Positions 20,201 through 27,300 of a DNA stretch of 64,000 nucleotides are shown piece after piece (position 1 is the first letter of the stretch; each line of letters opens with the position of its first letter). The position numbers and the translations under genes were made by a program. A model generated the notes under the pieces. The model made no database searches and was not told the origin of the DNA. It was given only the letters and a program-made list of their open reading frames with translations. Source of the stretch: Cydia pomonella (Eukaryota; Arthropoda; Insecta; Lepidoptera; Tortricidae); contig NC_084729.1 in NCBI RefSeq assembly GCF_033807575.1, positions 3,348,001 through 3,412,000 of the forward strand, given 5' to 3'.

Positions 20201-21515
20201 CGGCCTGGAGTGGAGGATTGGAGGCCTACACTATCACATAAATGCATGTTTGATACATTAAATAAGTATTTCAAGAGTGGTTGTCCAAGACACCAAAAAG
20301 TTGATCCACCCACAAAGAATAGGATCATAAAAACAAGGGATAACATTAGCAACTAAATCCATATTACAGGCCAACATATAGTATCCTCATACAGTCTATG
20401 GTCCTATCCGTAGTATCATTTCAATTGGAACAGAGTTGTATTTCCTTTGCTTTATTCAATTCCAAAACAAAAGAAATTCTACCATATTTCCTTCTCTGTT
20501 AATTTCAAATTCAACTAGCAATGTGTTCCACACGTCGACACACTGCCAGGCAGGGGCCTGTGCAGTGTTTCCTAAGGGAACTTTAATATCCCCCTACATG
20601 TACCTGAAAGGCCAATGGAAGCTCAACCAGGAAGAGTTCGGGGTTTAAATATGTGTAAACTCTATATAGCAACAATAGAGAATTTACGTAATATAGAGAA
20701 AAAAAAATTCTTCAGTAAACTATAGCCAACAAACATAGACGTTATACTTTACTTACTGTTTCTGTATCATGTTCAATGGAGAAGGAATAGTTGTTAATTG
20801 GTTTATAATATAAATAAATTAATAAATATTGTAGATTATACAAGATTATAAACTGTTCATTGTAAAATAAAAAGAGAAGAATTAATCTTCATTGTGTAAC
20901 TAAATTATAACAAGTGCAAGGTTAAACAACATAACAATATTATTTACATGTTATACAGTATACATGACACCCAAATCTAGTGGAAAATATATTTAACTTC
21001 AAAATCAATAGTTAACAGTCTTTTGTTTTGTTACAATATATCTGAGAGTAATAAAAGTATAGAAACGAAAACCAACCTAACCTCAAAAATTTCGAATCAA
21101 CCTCAAAGTAAAATAAGACTGTAGTTTCGTTGACAACTATTGAAAGTTCGGATAAAACTAAAAAAATATCAATTAAGACCCGTAATTAAACCAAATAGAC
21201 CGAAACAAGCGTTTATGCGACTCGATTTTAGAGTCCCATGCAGTGATCACGTCGTGGTGTAAACTTCATTCTTCCAGATATGCAAGCCAGAAAACCGTCT
21301 TAATTATTGAAAATGAACCACTTACACAACTGAATTATCGATTAATAACCGTGCGAAACTATTGGATTGATGATATTTACACGAAATAACTTTCAAACAC
21401 GTGGACCACTCACAATCGAAATGCCTTAAAAAAATATCACTTGCACTTGTTTATTTCGCCCACTTTACAAATTTAATGTATGCAATCCACTTTAATTTGA
21501 TAATAAACTTACCAT
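5205..21515 (-). CDS. RpL4: Large-subunit ribosomal protein L4 (RpL4/uL4), complete, 11 exons
   Basis: Structural protein of the large ribosomal subunit; the family extension lines the peptide exit tunnel. Coding exons on the minus strand are 21515-21513 (ATG only), 19725-19545, 18213-18132, 17661-17498, 16749-16625, 14478-14380, 8703-8568, 8014-7879, 7507-7348, 6357-6286 and 5333-5205. All junctions are GT-AG and in phase, giving 1287 nt or 428 residues, the usual insect length. Recognisable stretches are ARPLVSVYSEK and FKAPIRPDLV near the N terminus, AEYSWGTGRA-like [68 protein letters not shown] and RKLNPLTN. The C terminus is the expected Lys/Ala/Pro-rich tail. The start is fixed by the ATG that abuts the first donor. 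No frameshift or missing block is seen. Identification is secure. Confidence 0.97.
5458..5592. mobile_element. Palindromic MITE family F1, copy 1 (RpL4 intron 10)
   Basis: GC-rich foldback element with GCGAGGCGGCTCGTT at the end and a GAGACGTGCCTCG / CGAGGCACGTCT inverted core. The left end is lost. Other copies are at 6064-6178, 7658-7799, 8268-8408, 16169-16285 and 18290-18536. Confidence 0.75.
5668..5795 (+). repeat. Dispersed repeat family F2, copy 1 (RpL4 intron 10)
   Basis: Marked by CACACGTCGACACACCAACG, then TTTCCTAAGGGAAGTTC and CGGGAAGAGTAAGGCTTTCG. Other copies are at 9102-9300, 16855-16985 and 20522-20645, all in the same orientation. I do not recognise the parent element. Confidence 0.7.
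6064..6178. mobile_element. Palindromic MITE family F1, copy 2 (RpL4 intron 10)
   Basis: Starts GCGGGTCCATACAGAACGA and continues CCTCGCGAGGATATTGCCG; the right half is shortened to TGTGTGGATCCGGC. Flanked by TA-type sequence. Non-coding. Confidence 0.75.
6421..6501 (-). ncRNA. Probable C/D box snoRNA, copy A (RpL4 intron 9)
   Basis: In the sense direction of the host intron: C box ATGATGA at 6496-6490, a C'-like TGATAA near 6460, a deviant D'-like CAGA upstream of it, and D box CTGA at 6428-6425, about 80 nt in all. It is a paralogue of the element at 7574-7650 in the next intron: the shared stretches AGAGCATTGGGTTATGA, AACCATGATTACTCT and CACGTTGACACT keep their order, while the flanking intron differs. 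No clear terminal stem is visible. The rRNA target is not assigned. Confidence 0.62.
6620..7275. other. RpL4 intron 9 remainder, partly repeat
   Basis: The edges carry GCCGCACACCTCACGCAAG near 6652 and CATCCAGTGTGCACAGGCCT near 7247; related blocks recur at 29770-29880, so this is probably a diverged transposon. An isolated C-box-like ATGATGA on the minus strand near 7194-7200 lacks a well-placed D box. Confidence 0.4.
7574..7650 (-). ncRNA. Probable C/D box snoRNA, copy B (RpL4 intron 8)
   Basis: C box ATGATGA at 7646-7640, C'-like TGACAA, D'-like CAGA and D box CTGA at 7581-7578, in the host sense direction. It lies about 65 nt inside the 5' end of the intron's last third, a usual place for intron-encoded guides. 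It differs from copy A by small indels (CTCTTATCAGAG versus CTCTTTCAGAG; CTCTATCACG versus CTCTCACG) and in the bases next to the D box, so the D-box guide may have shifted. Confidence 0.62.
7658..7799. mobile_element. Palindromic MITE family F1, copy 3 (RpL4 intron 8)
   Basis: Begins ACGGGTCCACAGAACGAGCC and ends CTCGTTTTGTGTCAACCCGC, with the same GGTGGAGACGTGCCTCG core. It starts within 10 bp of the C/D snoRNA copy B, without cutting into its boxes. Confidence 0.75.
8268..8408. mobile_element. Palindromic MITE family F1, copy 4 (RpL4 intron 7)
   Basis: Left half shortened (starts at AATTGCCGCCCAAAGCAACT); right half intact to GTTCTGCGTGGACCTACCC. Core inverted repeat around the GAGGCACGTCTACAGACCGA block. 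Confidence 0.75.
9102..9300 (+). repeat. Dispersed repeat family F2, copy 2 (RpL4 intron 6)
   Basis: Carries the CGTCGACACACCAACGG and GGGAAGAGTAAGGCTTTCG blocks and continues to CGCGAATTCGGGGTTGGTCC, an end motif also seen near 13000 and 43525. Confidence 0.7.
11442..12961 (-). mobile_element. 5'-truncated I-group LINE with 10-bp target duplication
   Basis: Both ends are set by the exact duplication TGGTCGCACC at 11432-11441 and 12962-12971. The 3' end, at the left in this orientation, has the pentameric tail TTGTATTGTATTG (plus strand). About 1.5 kb remains: thumb, RNase H and zinc knuckle, with endonuclease, fingers and palm lost. Confidence 0.85.
11520..13022 (-). CDS. LINE ORF2 C-terminal fragment with RNase H; N-terminal 20 codons are flank
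   Basis: The open frame is 500 codons, but the LINE begins at 12961, so residues 1-20 are translated from the target site and neighbouring repeat and are not part of the element. After that come the post-palm region (VKYLGLTLDNKLNW, then RPLLCYGALVW), an RNase H domain with D231 in FTDGSK, E266 in FQAECMG, D292 in LSDSRA and D341 in GNDAADELA, and a C-terminal CCHC-like knuckle (C445, C448, H457, C462). RNase H places it in the I-type group of non-LTR elements. With no palm motif it cannot reverse-transcribe. The absence of stops suggests a fairly recent insertion. Confidence 0.85.
   Translation of the reverse strand: MGPIPKSRKKNLTVPYKGATNFTRPTLFQTELQLSDEVKYLGLTLDNKLNWNNHINKRIDKAGVVFWQCRRMIGKRWGLNPKITLWLYKTIIRPLLCYGALVWWPRTNLGNVRDKLQRLQRLACAATTGCTRSTPTAAMEVMLNLPPLHLHIQQEASLSAVRLRTLKIWSNITGALHTKCLEKVYDEFPVLRSGTDRIHKQAIFDKRYKIQLYEDDNHEGLNPRELRIFTDGSKTDSGSGSGTFSEDLNMSITTPLGAHNSVFQAECMGIINAAAAITARNVVGSSIRILSDSRAVLIALNSHIVTSKLIHECHERLMEVCHNNKITLQWIKGHSGSRGNDAADELARQGSNAGAIGPEPILPIPFSKVRSMLLARTGKLHTEHWLNQTGCRQAKEAMPGINGKLTRALLELGKVRLSMVTSVITGHGLFNKHLFTTGVTDSPLCRGCMETEETASHVVLECSGVTPYRAKHLGSPRDLPEVLLNIKGLIGFLEELGWQD
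14537..14612 (-). mobile_element. SINE S3 fragment (RpL4 intron 5)
   Basis: Short stretch with CGACCTAGTCCCAAAGTAAG and GCTTGTATTGCGGGTACTAG, matching the minus-strand S3 body at 47155-47210. Confidence 0.55.
15330..15450 (-). mobile_element. LINE 3' UTR end, family L3 (RpL4 intron 5)
   Basis: On the minus strand it has GTTAACTGGAAGAGATCTC, then AAGTTCGCCTTTGTAC and the terminal TTTGTACAATAAAGAGT. The same end occurs at 29060-29170, 30640-30770, 50880-51130 (attached to coding sequence) and 63075-63160. Confidence 0.65.
15553..15615. repeat. Hairpin with perfect 19-bp arms
   Basis: GTTTTACAAATAGCGTTTA at 15553-15571 is the exact reverse complement of 15597-15615; the spacer is 25 bp. It lies in RpL4 intron 5. 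Confidence 0.85.
16169..16285. mobile_element. Palindromic MITE family F1, copy 5 (RpL4 intron 5)
   Basis: Both ends are preserved: TAGGCGGGTCTACACAGA on the left and TGTGTGGACCCGCCTA on the right, consistent with a TA target duplication. The middle is shortened. Confidence 0.8.
16855..16985 (+). repeat. Dispersed repeat family F2, copy 3 (RpL4 intron 4)
   Basis: CACACGTCGACACACCAACG, TTTCCTAAGGGAAGTTCAC and AGAGTAAGGCTTTAGAGGG in order, ending shortly after. Confidence 0.7.
17056..17129. repeat. Imperfect hairpin (RpL4 intron 4)
   Basis: AGAAGACGCAATTCCAACGT at the left is nearly the reverse complement of the right arm ending in GCGTCTCTTTCT; about 23-bp arms around a 24-bp loop. Probably a very small MITE. 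Confidence 0.6.
17906..18045 (-). ncRNA. Probable H/ACA snoRNA, copy 1 (RpL4 intron 3)
   Basis: Read in the host sense direction, a first hairpin is closed by GCACTAA (18041-18035) with TTAGTGC, and has an upper stem CAG-GAGC with GCTT-CTG and a large internal pocket. A linker with an H-box-like ACAGCGA follows (the sixth position is G instead of A). A second hairpin is closed by TAGCGAC with GTTGTTA and topped by GTCTGCT-CTGT-AGCAGAC. The box ACA is at 17911-17909, three bases before the inferred end. Overall size is about 140 nt, typical of the class. A paralogue lies in the next intron upstream. The RNA target is not assigned. Confidence 0.75.
18132..18213 (-). other. RpL4: RpL4 exon 3 (internal coding exon between the two H/ACA introns)
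   Basis: Encodes the conserved [20 protein letters not shown] block and the start of VRGGGTHR; the arginine codon is split across the 3/4 junction. Given separately because it divides the two snoRNA-bearing introns. Confidence 0.95.
18290..18536. mobile_element. Palindromic MITE family F1, copy 6, internally interrupted (RpL4 intron 2)
   Basis: The left half (AGAACGAGCAGCCTCGCGAG) runs to about 18432 and the right end (CAATTTCCTCGCGAGGCGGC, GGACCCGCCTA) resumes at about 18487. The central inverted core GTGCATTGTCCGAGGCA / TGCCTCGGACAATGC is intact. Some 55 bp of unrelated sequence sits in the right half. Confidence 0.7.
18584..18723 (-). ncRNA. Probable H/ACA snoRNA, copy 2 (RpL4 intron 2)
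   Basis: Same two-hairpin plan as copy 1: GCACTAA (18719-18713) with TTAGTGC, the same pocket bases, a closing TAGCGAC with GTTGTTA, and box ACA at 18589-18587. The apical stem differs in a structure-preserving way: GTCTGCT/AGCAGAC in copy 1 becomes GTTCGCT/AGCGGAC here, so one T-A pair becomes C-G through two changes and one C-G becomes a T-G wobble. One further change (A to T) lies in the linker. Confidence 0.75.
19726..21512 (-). other. RpL4: RpL4 intron 1
   Basis: 1.8 kb of AT-rich intron after the ATG-only exon. It contains family F2 copy 4 (20522-20645) and no snoRNA-like element that I can see. Confidence 0.7.
20522..20645 (+). repeat. Dispersed repeat family F2, divergent copy 4 (RpL4 intron 1)
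   Basis: Keeps the CCACACGTCGACACAC and GTTTCCTAAGGGAACTTTA blocks but has a different middle (CTGCCAGGCAGGGGCCTGTG). Confidence 0.6.
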
Positions 21516-21589
21516 TTCGCTATTTAGCGAAGAATTTCCTCCAATAAACACTATATGCGGCGGCACAGACCATCCGCCATGCCACGGAG

Positions 21590-21605
21590 GAGTAAAAAGA
21601 CCGGA
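21590..21605 (-). promoter_or_regulatory. RpL4: RpL4 TCT/TOP-type transcription start
   Basis: Minus strand reads GGTCTTTTTACTCCTCC, matching the polypyrimidine TCT initiator used by ribosomal-protein genes in flies; the likely +1 is the C at 21599. This gives an 84-nt 5' UTR before the ATG at 21515. An mRNA starting here would have a 5' terminal oligopyrimidine tract, the signal recognised by LARP1-family proteins. The start is inferred from motif only. Confidence 0.65.
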
Positions 21606-22284
21606 ACTGGAAAATTTTGACAGCACCTTTAAAGGGCAGTTACCAGATGACAAAATAGAAAATAAAAATTATATAAATGTGAATATATTAAAAATAATTA
21701 TTTGATTATGTTTGCTAACGTACTATTTACATAATTAAAGCAAATAACAAAATTCCTTATTCCAGTTCTTAAAGAAAATTATTTTTGAAGGTAAATTTTC
21801 AAAATCAATTTAGTGCCATGTATTTAGCTTTACAATAGACAAAGAAAAACATTTTGTTTTTGTCATTTCACAGAGTCGAAGGCAAATCGTGTTTCAGCCT
21901 AATATTTCTTTTAAAATGTTTCGTCGTATTATTTGAGTAGGTAAATGTCATAATTTTAGATTTGTCATTATTTCATTTGTAAACAATCACAATTAAGGAA
22001 ATATTTATCTTCTCTTTAACAATTCTTGTCTCGAAATTAATTGCTATAAATCTTCCTGACCCAACTTCGATATGCGTAAGTCAGTTAGTGTTTTTTCAAA
22101 TATTAGAATTGCATTTTCAGCATAAATACCTAGTAAAACTACTTGTATACTTACTCATAAACTCATAACTTACCTACCCACTACCTACTACTAGAGTATC
22201 TAATACAAGCTACCAGTTGGAATCCTACTTTCAAATAAATATATTTTCCACAGCTATATACTATTCTTATCAATATTTAATTCC
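21606..22284. promoter_or_regulatory. Divergent intergenic region between RpL4 and the LITAF-domain gene
   Basis: About 0.7 kb of AT-rich DNA. It should hold both promoters. A consensus donor (GTAAGT at 22075-22080) and an acceptor-like TTAATTCCAG ending at 22285 suggest a non-coding first exon of the rightward gene upstream of 22075; this is inference. Confidence 0.5.
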
Positions 22285-22290
22285 AGAAAA

Positions 22291-23271
22291 ATGGAGACAA
22301 ATACTTCAAAAAGCAGTCGAGATGACGGTATTGACCGACCTATACCCCCAAGCATAGCACTCGAAATACCGAACACAGATTCTATAACTTCTCATGAAAT
22401 TGCAACGCATTCTTTAGAAGCAGCGTCAGATGATGTCCAATCTCCAAGAAGTCCAACCAGTCACTCAAGTCCCGAAATAATTAACGAAGAAAGAGCTTCT
22501 GTGACTACTACGAATTATTCTGTGCCTCTCCTTTTAATCAGTGCACCTCCGTCTGTAGTAATACCCGCCACACATGCCTCACGGAGATGTGCTCTTAAGA
22601 TTCAATCACCAATTTCTTCCCAGCCACTAAAATCATTAAATTCAGCAACATTTCGCCAAGCCGACAATGTACCTCAATCTTTGTTCATCCAAGCCTTATC
22701 CCGTTTGACCAACAGCGACACATTGAATATTTCAGTTTTAAACAATATGATGGCTAAATCACAGTATAATGTGTTTGGTCAAAACGTAAAGCAGAATAAT
22801 GCTGGTCCCAGACCAGGCGACCTGTCACCTCCTGATTCCTTAACAAGTGCGCCTCCATCTTATTCTTACGTCTTGAGACAAATGGCAGTCAGGAGAAGAC
22901 CAAGATTGATGGGAACGTTTATACCATCGCCATCCTTTGTACCACATTGCCCACCTCCAAATTACAACGCGGCCTTCGACATATACGTAGATAATGCCAT
23001 GCCACCACCGCCTCGACTTCGACACCTTGGTTTCGGCCCTTGTCCTATCGTCTGCCCAGAATGTGGGTACTCAGGCATGAGCGTGGTAGTCAGTAAAATA
23101 ACTATGTGTACGCATTTATGTGCTATTGTTCTTTGTTTATTTTGTTGTTGGGTATGTGCACCCTTACCCTACTTGATGAGTTCTTGCAAGGACGTTTACC
23201 ACTATTGCAGTAGTTGTCGTTACTTTTTGGGTATGTACTGCCCTACTAATACAGCAGTTAATATTTCCTAA
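22291..23271 (+). CDS. LITAF-domain protein (LPS-induced TNF factor-like), 326 aa
   Basis: One uninterrupted coding exon. Residues 1-185 are polar, Ser/Thr/Pro-rich and probably disordered. Two PPxY-type motifs follow (PPSY near 188, PPNY at 222-225), the kind bound by WW domains of NEDD4-family ubiquitin ligases. The C-terminal LITAF domain (about 245-320) has the first knuckle CPECG at 255-259, a Cys-rich hydrophobic stretch that inserts into membrane, and the second knuckle with C299, H304, C306 and C309 before RYFLG. The family sits on late endosomal and lysosomal membranes in a zinc-dependent fold. The start ATG follows AAAA and lies just after an acceptor-like site. The N-terminal half is unusually long for the family. 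Which insect paralogue this is cannot be told. Confidence 0.82.
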   Translation: METNTSKSSRDDGIDRPIPPSIALEIPNTDSITSHEIATHSLEAASDDVQSPRSPTSHSSPEIINEERASVTTTNYSVPLLLISAPPSVVIPATHASRRCALKIQSPISSQPLKSLNSATFRQADNVPQSLFIQALSRLTNSDTLNISVLNNMMAKSQYNVFGQNVKQNNAGPRPGDLSPPDSLTSAPPSYSYVLRQMAVRRRPRLMGTFIPSPSFVPHCPPPNYNAAFDIYVDNAMPPPPRLRHLGFGPCPIVCPECGYSGMSVVVSKITMCTHLCAIVLCLFCCWVCAPLPYLMSSCKDVYHYCSSCRYFLGMYCPTNTAVNIS

Positions 23272-23409
23272 AGTACACCAGTTTGATTTATATAATTTGA
23301 AATTCAATTTCTTTTTTTGAGCAGGTTTTTTTATTGGGCGCTCTTTCATGACTACCAATACTACCATAGACAACTCAAATCACACGACATGAATGTATTG
23401 ATGTATTTA

Positions 23410-23415
23410 AATAAA
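23410..23415 (+). terminator. Poly(A) signal of the LITAF-domain gene
   Basis: AATAAA 139 bp after the stop codon, in an AT-rich context with no other canonical hexamer in between. Confidence 0.65.
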
Positions 23416-24026
23416 AGAGTTTTAATGACTTAAGGTATTTTATTTTATGTGTTTAGTACGTAGAAGATAATTAATTAAGTCTAAACAGATAGGTATTTCA
23501 CAATACTTTTCGCATTTTGCTCTATTGAATGATCGGTCCAAAATGATTTTCTATATGCTGCGTTCTAATCCAAGGTTTGTCACAAAATGATGTAGGACAT
23601 TTATTGATATTTTAATATATATTTGGTTTTGATACGTAAGTAAACGTAAAATAGCTTTATTAATAATATGGTCGTAAAAATGGTACTTTCAGCTAACGTA
23701 TAGTGACGCAAATAAATAATTAATGCAAGATAAAATGAACGTAGCCATAAAAATTTATGTTTTAACGCCATCTAGCGACGAAATGTCGTCCGTGTAAGAT
23801 TAGAAGTCACAGCCTTCCGCAAGTTCCGTGTGTGTTGCGGAAAAATCCCTTTTTGGGCGTCCGACCACATGTGTGAATTATGAACAAAATATGGTTCTTT
23901 AGTGATTTTTTGTTCTAAATAGCCGATTTCAAAGTGAATTATACTCGGTATCGGTAGATAAAGTGCGTGCGGAGCGTTCAGTGTCGAAAAAAAGTTGGAA
24001 CTCTACGACGGAAGTGCATTTTTTCG

Positions 24027-24256
24027 ATGTAAATACGGGCCATCCAGGGTCAGACTGGTGCGCCGCGAGGATTTCTTGAATATTTCCAAGCAGTGTGCTC
24101 TTGTGTCGCGCTCGACAGTCTCGCGTGTGACTAAAGTAAATCTCGTCCTTCACCGCGGGTTCGATCGGGTCACGTCCTGTGGGGGAGTCGGGTCGCGATC
24201 TGCGGTACAGACGGCAGCATGCCGTCGTGTTGAGCAGCATGGAGGCGCGCTCGTGA
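24027..24256 (+). promoter_or_regulatory. larp: larp 5' leader with three short upstream ORFs
   Basis: Upstream of the main ATG (24318) are a start-stop element ATGTAA at 24027-24032, a four-codon ORF at 24219-24233 and a five-codon ORF at 24239-24256. All terminate before the main start, which has a better context (GGCATGG). The GC content rises sharply from about 24170. The true transcription start is not visible, so the first element may or may not be in the mRNA. Confidence 0.5.
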
Positions 24257-24317
24257 TCGTCGTTCGGCGCGGAGCGCGCGCCCGGGCTTATATAACGAGG
24301 GCAGCGGCTGCGGCGGC

Positions 24318-27300
24318 ATGGCCGCGCGCGTGTCCGTCGAGGGCGCCGGGCCCTCGTACGCATCCGTGCTAAACTTTCGGGGAGCCGAAAGTAATAAGGA
24401 GAACATTGAGGCGCCTCCGCCGGGGGAGGTGCCGGAGGTGGTGGTGCGCCAGGTGGAGGTGGAAGAGGAGGAGGGCTTCGTGCCCGTAATAGCGCACGGG
24501 CGGAGGCCGGGCAAGCCGCGGCGCGAGCGTGAGCGTCGAGCGCCGCCGCGGCCGCACAAGGCAGGACCTCAGCCGCCGACAGACCCTCAGGCGCCGCCGA
24601 ACCCCGACCAACCGCAGCAAGAAGATGATGACCAGCCTAAGAAATTCGTTGAAGCACCCATCCCGAAGGTCAACCCCTGGCAGGTCAGTAACATGTAAAC
24701 AAACATGTTGTTATGCAGGTATTATGCAACTGGCAAATCCTAACCACAAATTGAGCAATACAGTTCTGATAAGACTTAAACCCTTTATTTCATGATTGCC
24801 GAACTGTACAATACTTGTGTAACACAAACATGTCATACTACTGTGAAACCTGGACTTGCCAATTTGTCTCACGTAAAGAGGTATTCCACTTACCCAGGGC
24901 CTCAGTTAGCCAGGTGTTAATAAAATTCTGTCTCATTTACAGAGGGTTCCATTAATAGAGGTGAAAAGAGATGTTATTTGTGTATTTACTACCTTTGAAA
25001 GCTGGCTGTCATTATGTACTCATAATTGACTAAAATTTATAACTCATTGTTTTAGAATGAAATAATGATTCAGATCTTATAATCTCAGAAGGCAATGAAA
25101 AGTAAGTCAAACAAAACAATAGTTTCAGTTTAGTTATTGCTATAGCTACACAATTTTGAGCCTTCATGTACTACCACCATGGATACAGTGAAATATGAAT
25201 CATTATTAGCAAAGGGCTTTAACTTGTTATTGAGTGCACTTATAGATTATCAGCGCAGTAATCATAACAATGTTATTGCAAATATTATAGCTCTCATTCA
25301 TTGCATCACAGTAAAGAGGCCCACTGATTACCAGTTTGCCCGATGATATTGGTCTGGCAGTTATTTGCGATTGTCAGCTTTTGTGAATAACTGACAGGCT
25401 GATATCGTCCAGCGAACTGGTAATTAGCGGGACACAGACATGCCATGTCTCGTAATGTCATGTTATAAAGTATAGATTTGACAAATATCTGTGTAAGTCT
25501 GCAATTCATAGTGTAATCCTTTATTTTGTATTTAAATTTTGGCATTTGCTCCCTGCAACTTTGAACAGGGTGAATTTGAGAGTTGATAAGACTGACTCTG
25601 CTAGACCTTCCAATTAAAAAATAAGCAGATATTGTTATTGCTGCATATAACAACGGCTGAACGTGCCACTGCTATCAACAATAACGAAAATGATAGAGGC
25701 GGATCAAGCTAACAGACCAAGTGTGGCAATCATCATTAATATCAAATTTGTATGAAAATATGACATGTACTGTTGCTGTTGTATGCTATAAGATTTAGGT
25801 TGTACCCTCTTATGTTAATCAATCAATTGTCAAGGACTGGTGATTAGTAGTACTTAGTGACCCTCTCACACTTTGTTCTGCACGACTAGGTGTAAAGTTA
25901 GCTTAGTCTGATTCTCTTCACAAATAATGAAGTGTGGTCCCCCTTAGAATAATTGTGACGTTTTTAATCAAAATGAACCATATTGTTGGTTGTCAATGAG
26001 GGTGAATTCTAATTGCATGCTTATAGCCTGAATATCTTATTGCCTTCCATAAAAGCAGTAATCTTACTAAAGATATTTAATTCTTAAAAAATTGCCATTA
26101 TTGATTTCACTCACTCAATTAAATAGCGTTATTGATTTCACTGTCTTTTAATTTTCTTTTGCTTTACTGAGACTTTCAAGTAAGCTAGAAATAATGTTAC
26201 TTAAATATTGATCCATTTGATGTGAAAAAGGTTAATATTTTGGTTATTGTGCACCCAATCTAAAATAAGTCAAATATAACCTTTGCACCCATGTTGTAAA
26301 TGCAGCATGGTTTTAAATTTAAAATATGTTTGATTAATAATAATAATGCAACTCAAGATTATGTAATGTTTAGTAAGTAAAATAACCGTTTATTACTGTC
26401 CAGGTTTATTCATCTTGAAGCAAAATTGTGTAAATAATTTGAATCCTAACCTAAAAATTCAATGTATAGTCTTGTCAAATAACCTACATTTTTTAAAACC
26501 CCGTTTTTTCCTACTGACAGAAATGACTTCACTGACTATAAACATAAACATTACAGTTTTAGGTTAGGTGGATGGGTAACATTCATATACTCTCTCTAAG
26601 CTATCTTTGACTGGCTTGGTAGTAACAAAATGTGAAGTGGCACTATAAGCATCATAGTTTCATAGGAACTTGATGATTATTGTCAAATATTGTGTTCCGC
26701 ACAGTCTGTTTGTGCAGAGTGTGTGGCCCAACTAATAACTTATTTATAGGGTAATTTGTCCAACTTGGCATGAATGAGTGAATAAAAGCATGTATGTGGG
26801 TACATGTTGAATACTTGGAGGTTTAGTTGACAGGATGATAGATGACTTTCATTTTGTGTAATAGTTTTGAGCTTAGGCCATTCTTAAAAAAAAAAAGAAG
26901 TCTAGCTTATCTCGCCATCACCGATTGGTCTGCCAAATCCCCGTTTTGAGCTGGGCTACCACTCTCTGGTAATCTTGGCCCACAGCTCACTCACCATGCG
27001 GCAGACATGGCCAGCCCAGTCCCACATGAACTTGGCCGCTTGTGTTCTGGAGTGCAGTGTCTCTGAAACATAAACAAACAACAAAGACTTGAATTATTTA
27101 TGATTGCCAGCAGAAAGGGTTTTATTTTGATGCATATCTATTCCAATGGTATTCATGATTCCTAATTACTGAATGGATATTAAAGATTGTTGTGTCTTCT
27201 GTGGGGTATATACCCCGTTGTTGGTGCTTCACTAATAGTGGGCATTTACATTCTTACTTTAACCTAGGGGCTAGCAATCTTTTTCAGTCCGTTGGCCACT

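Noticed and set aside
24170..24620. Long minus-strand and alternative frames over larp exon 1
   Set aside because: Shadows of the GC-rich larp exon, which has clear LARP1 motifs in the plus frame.
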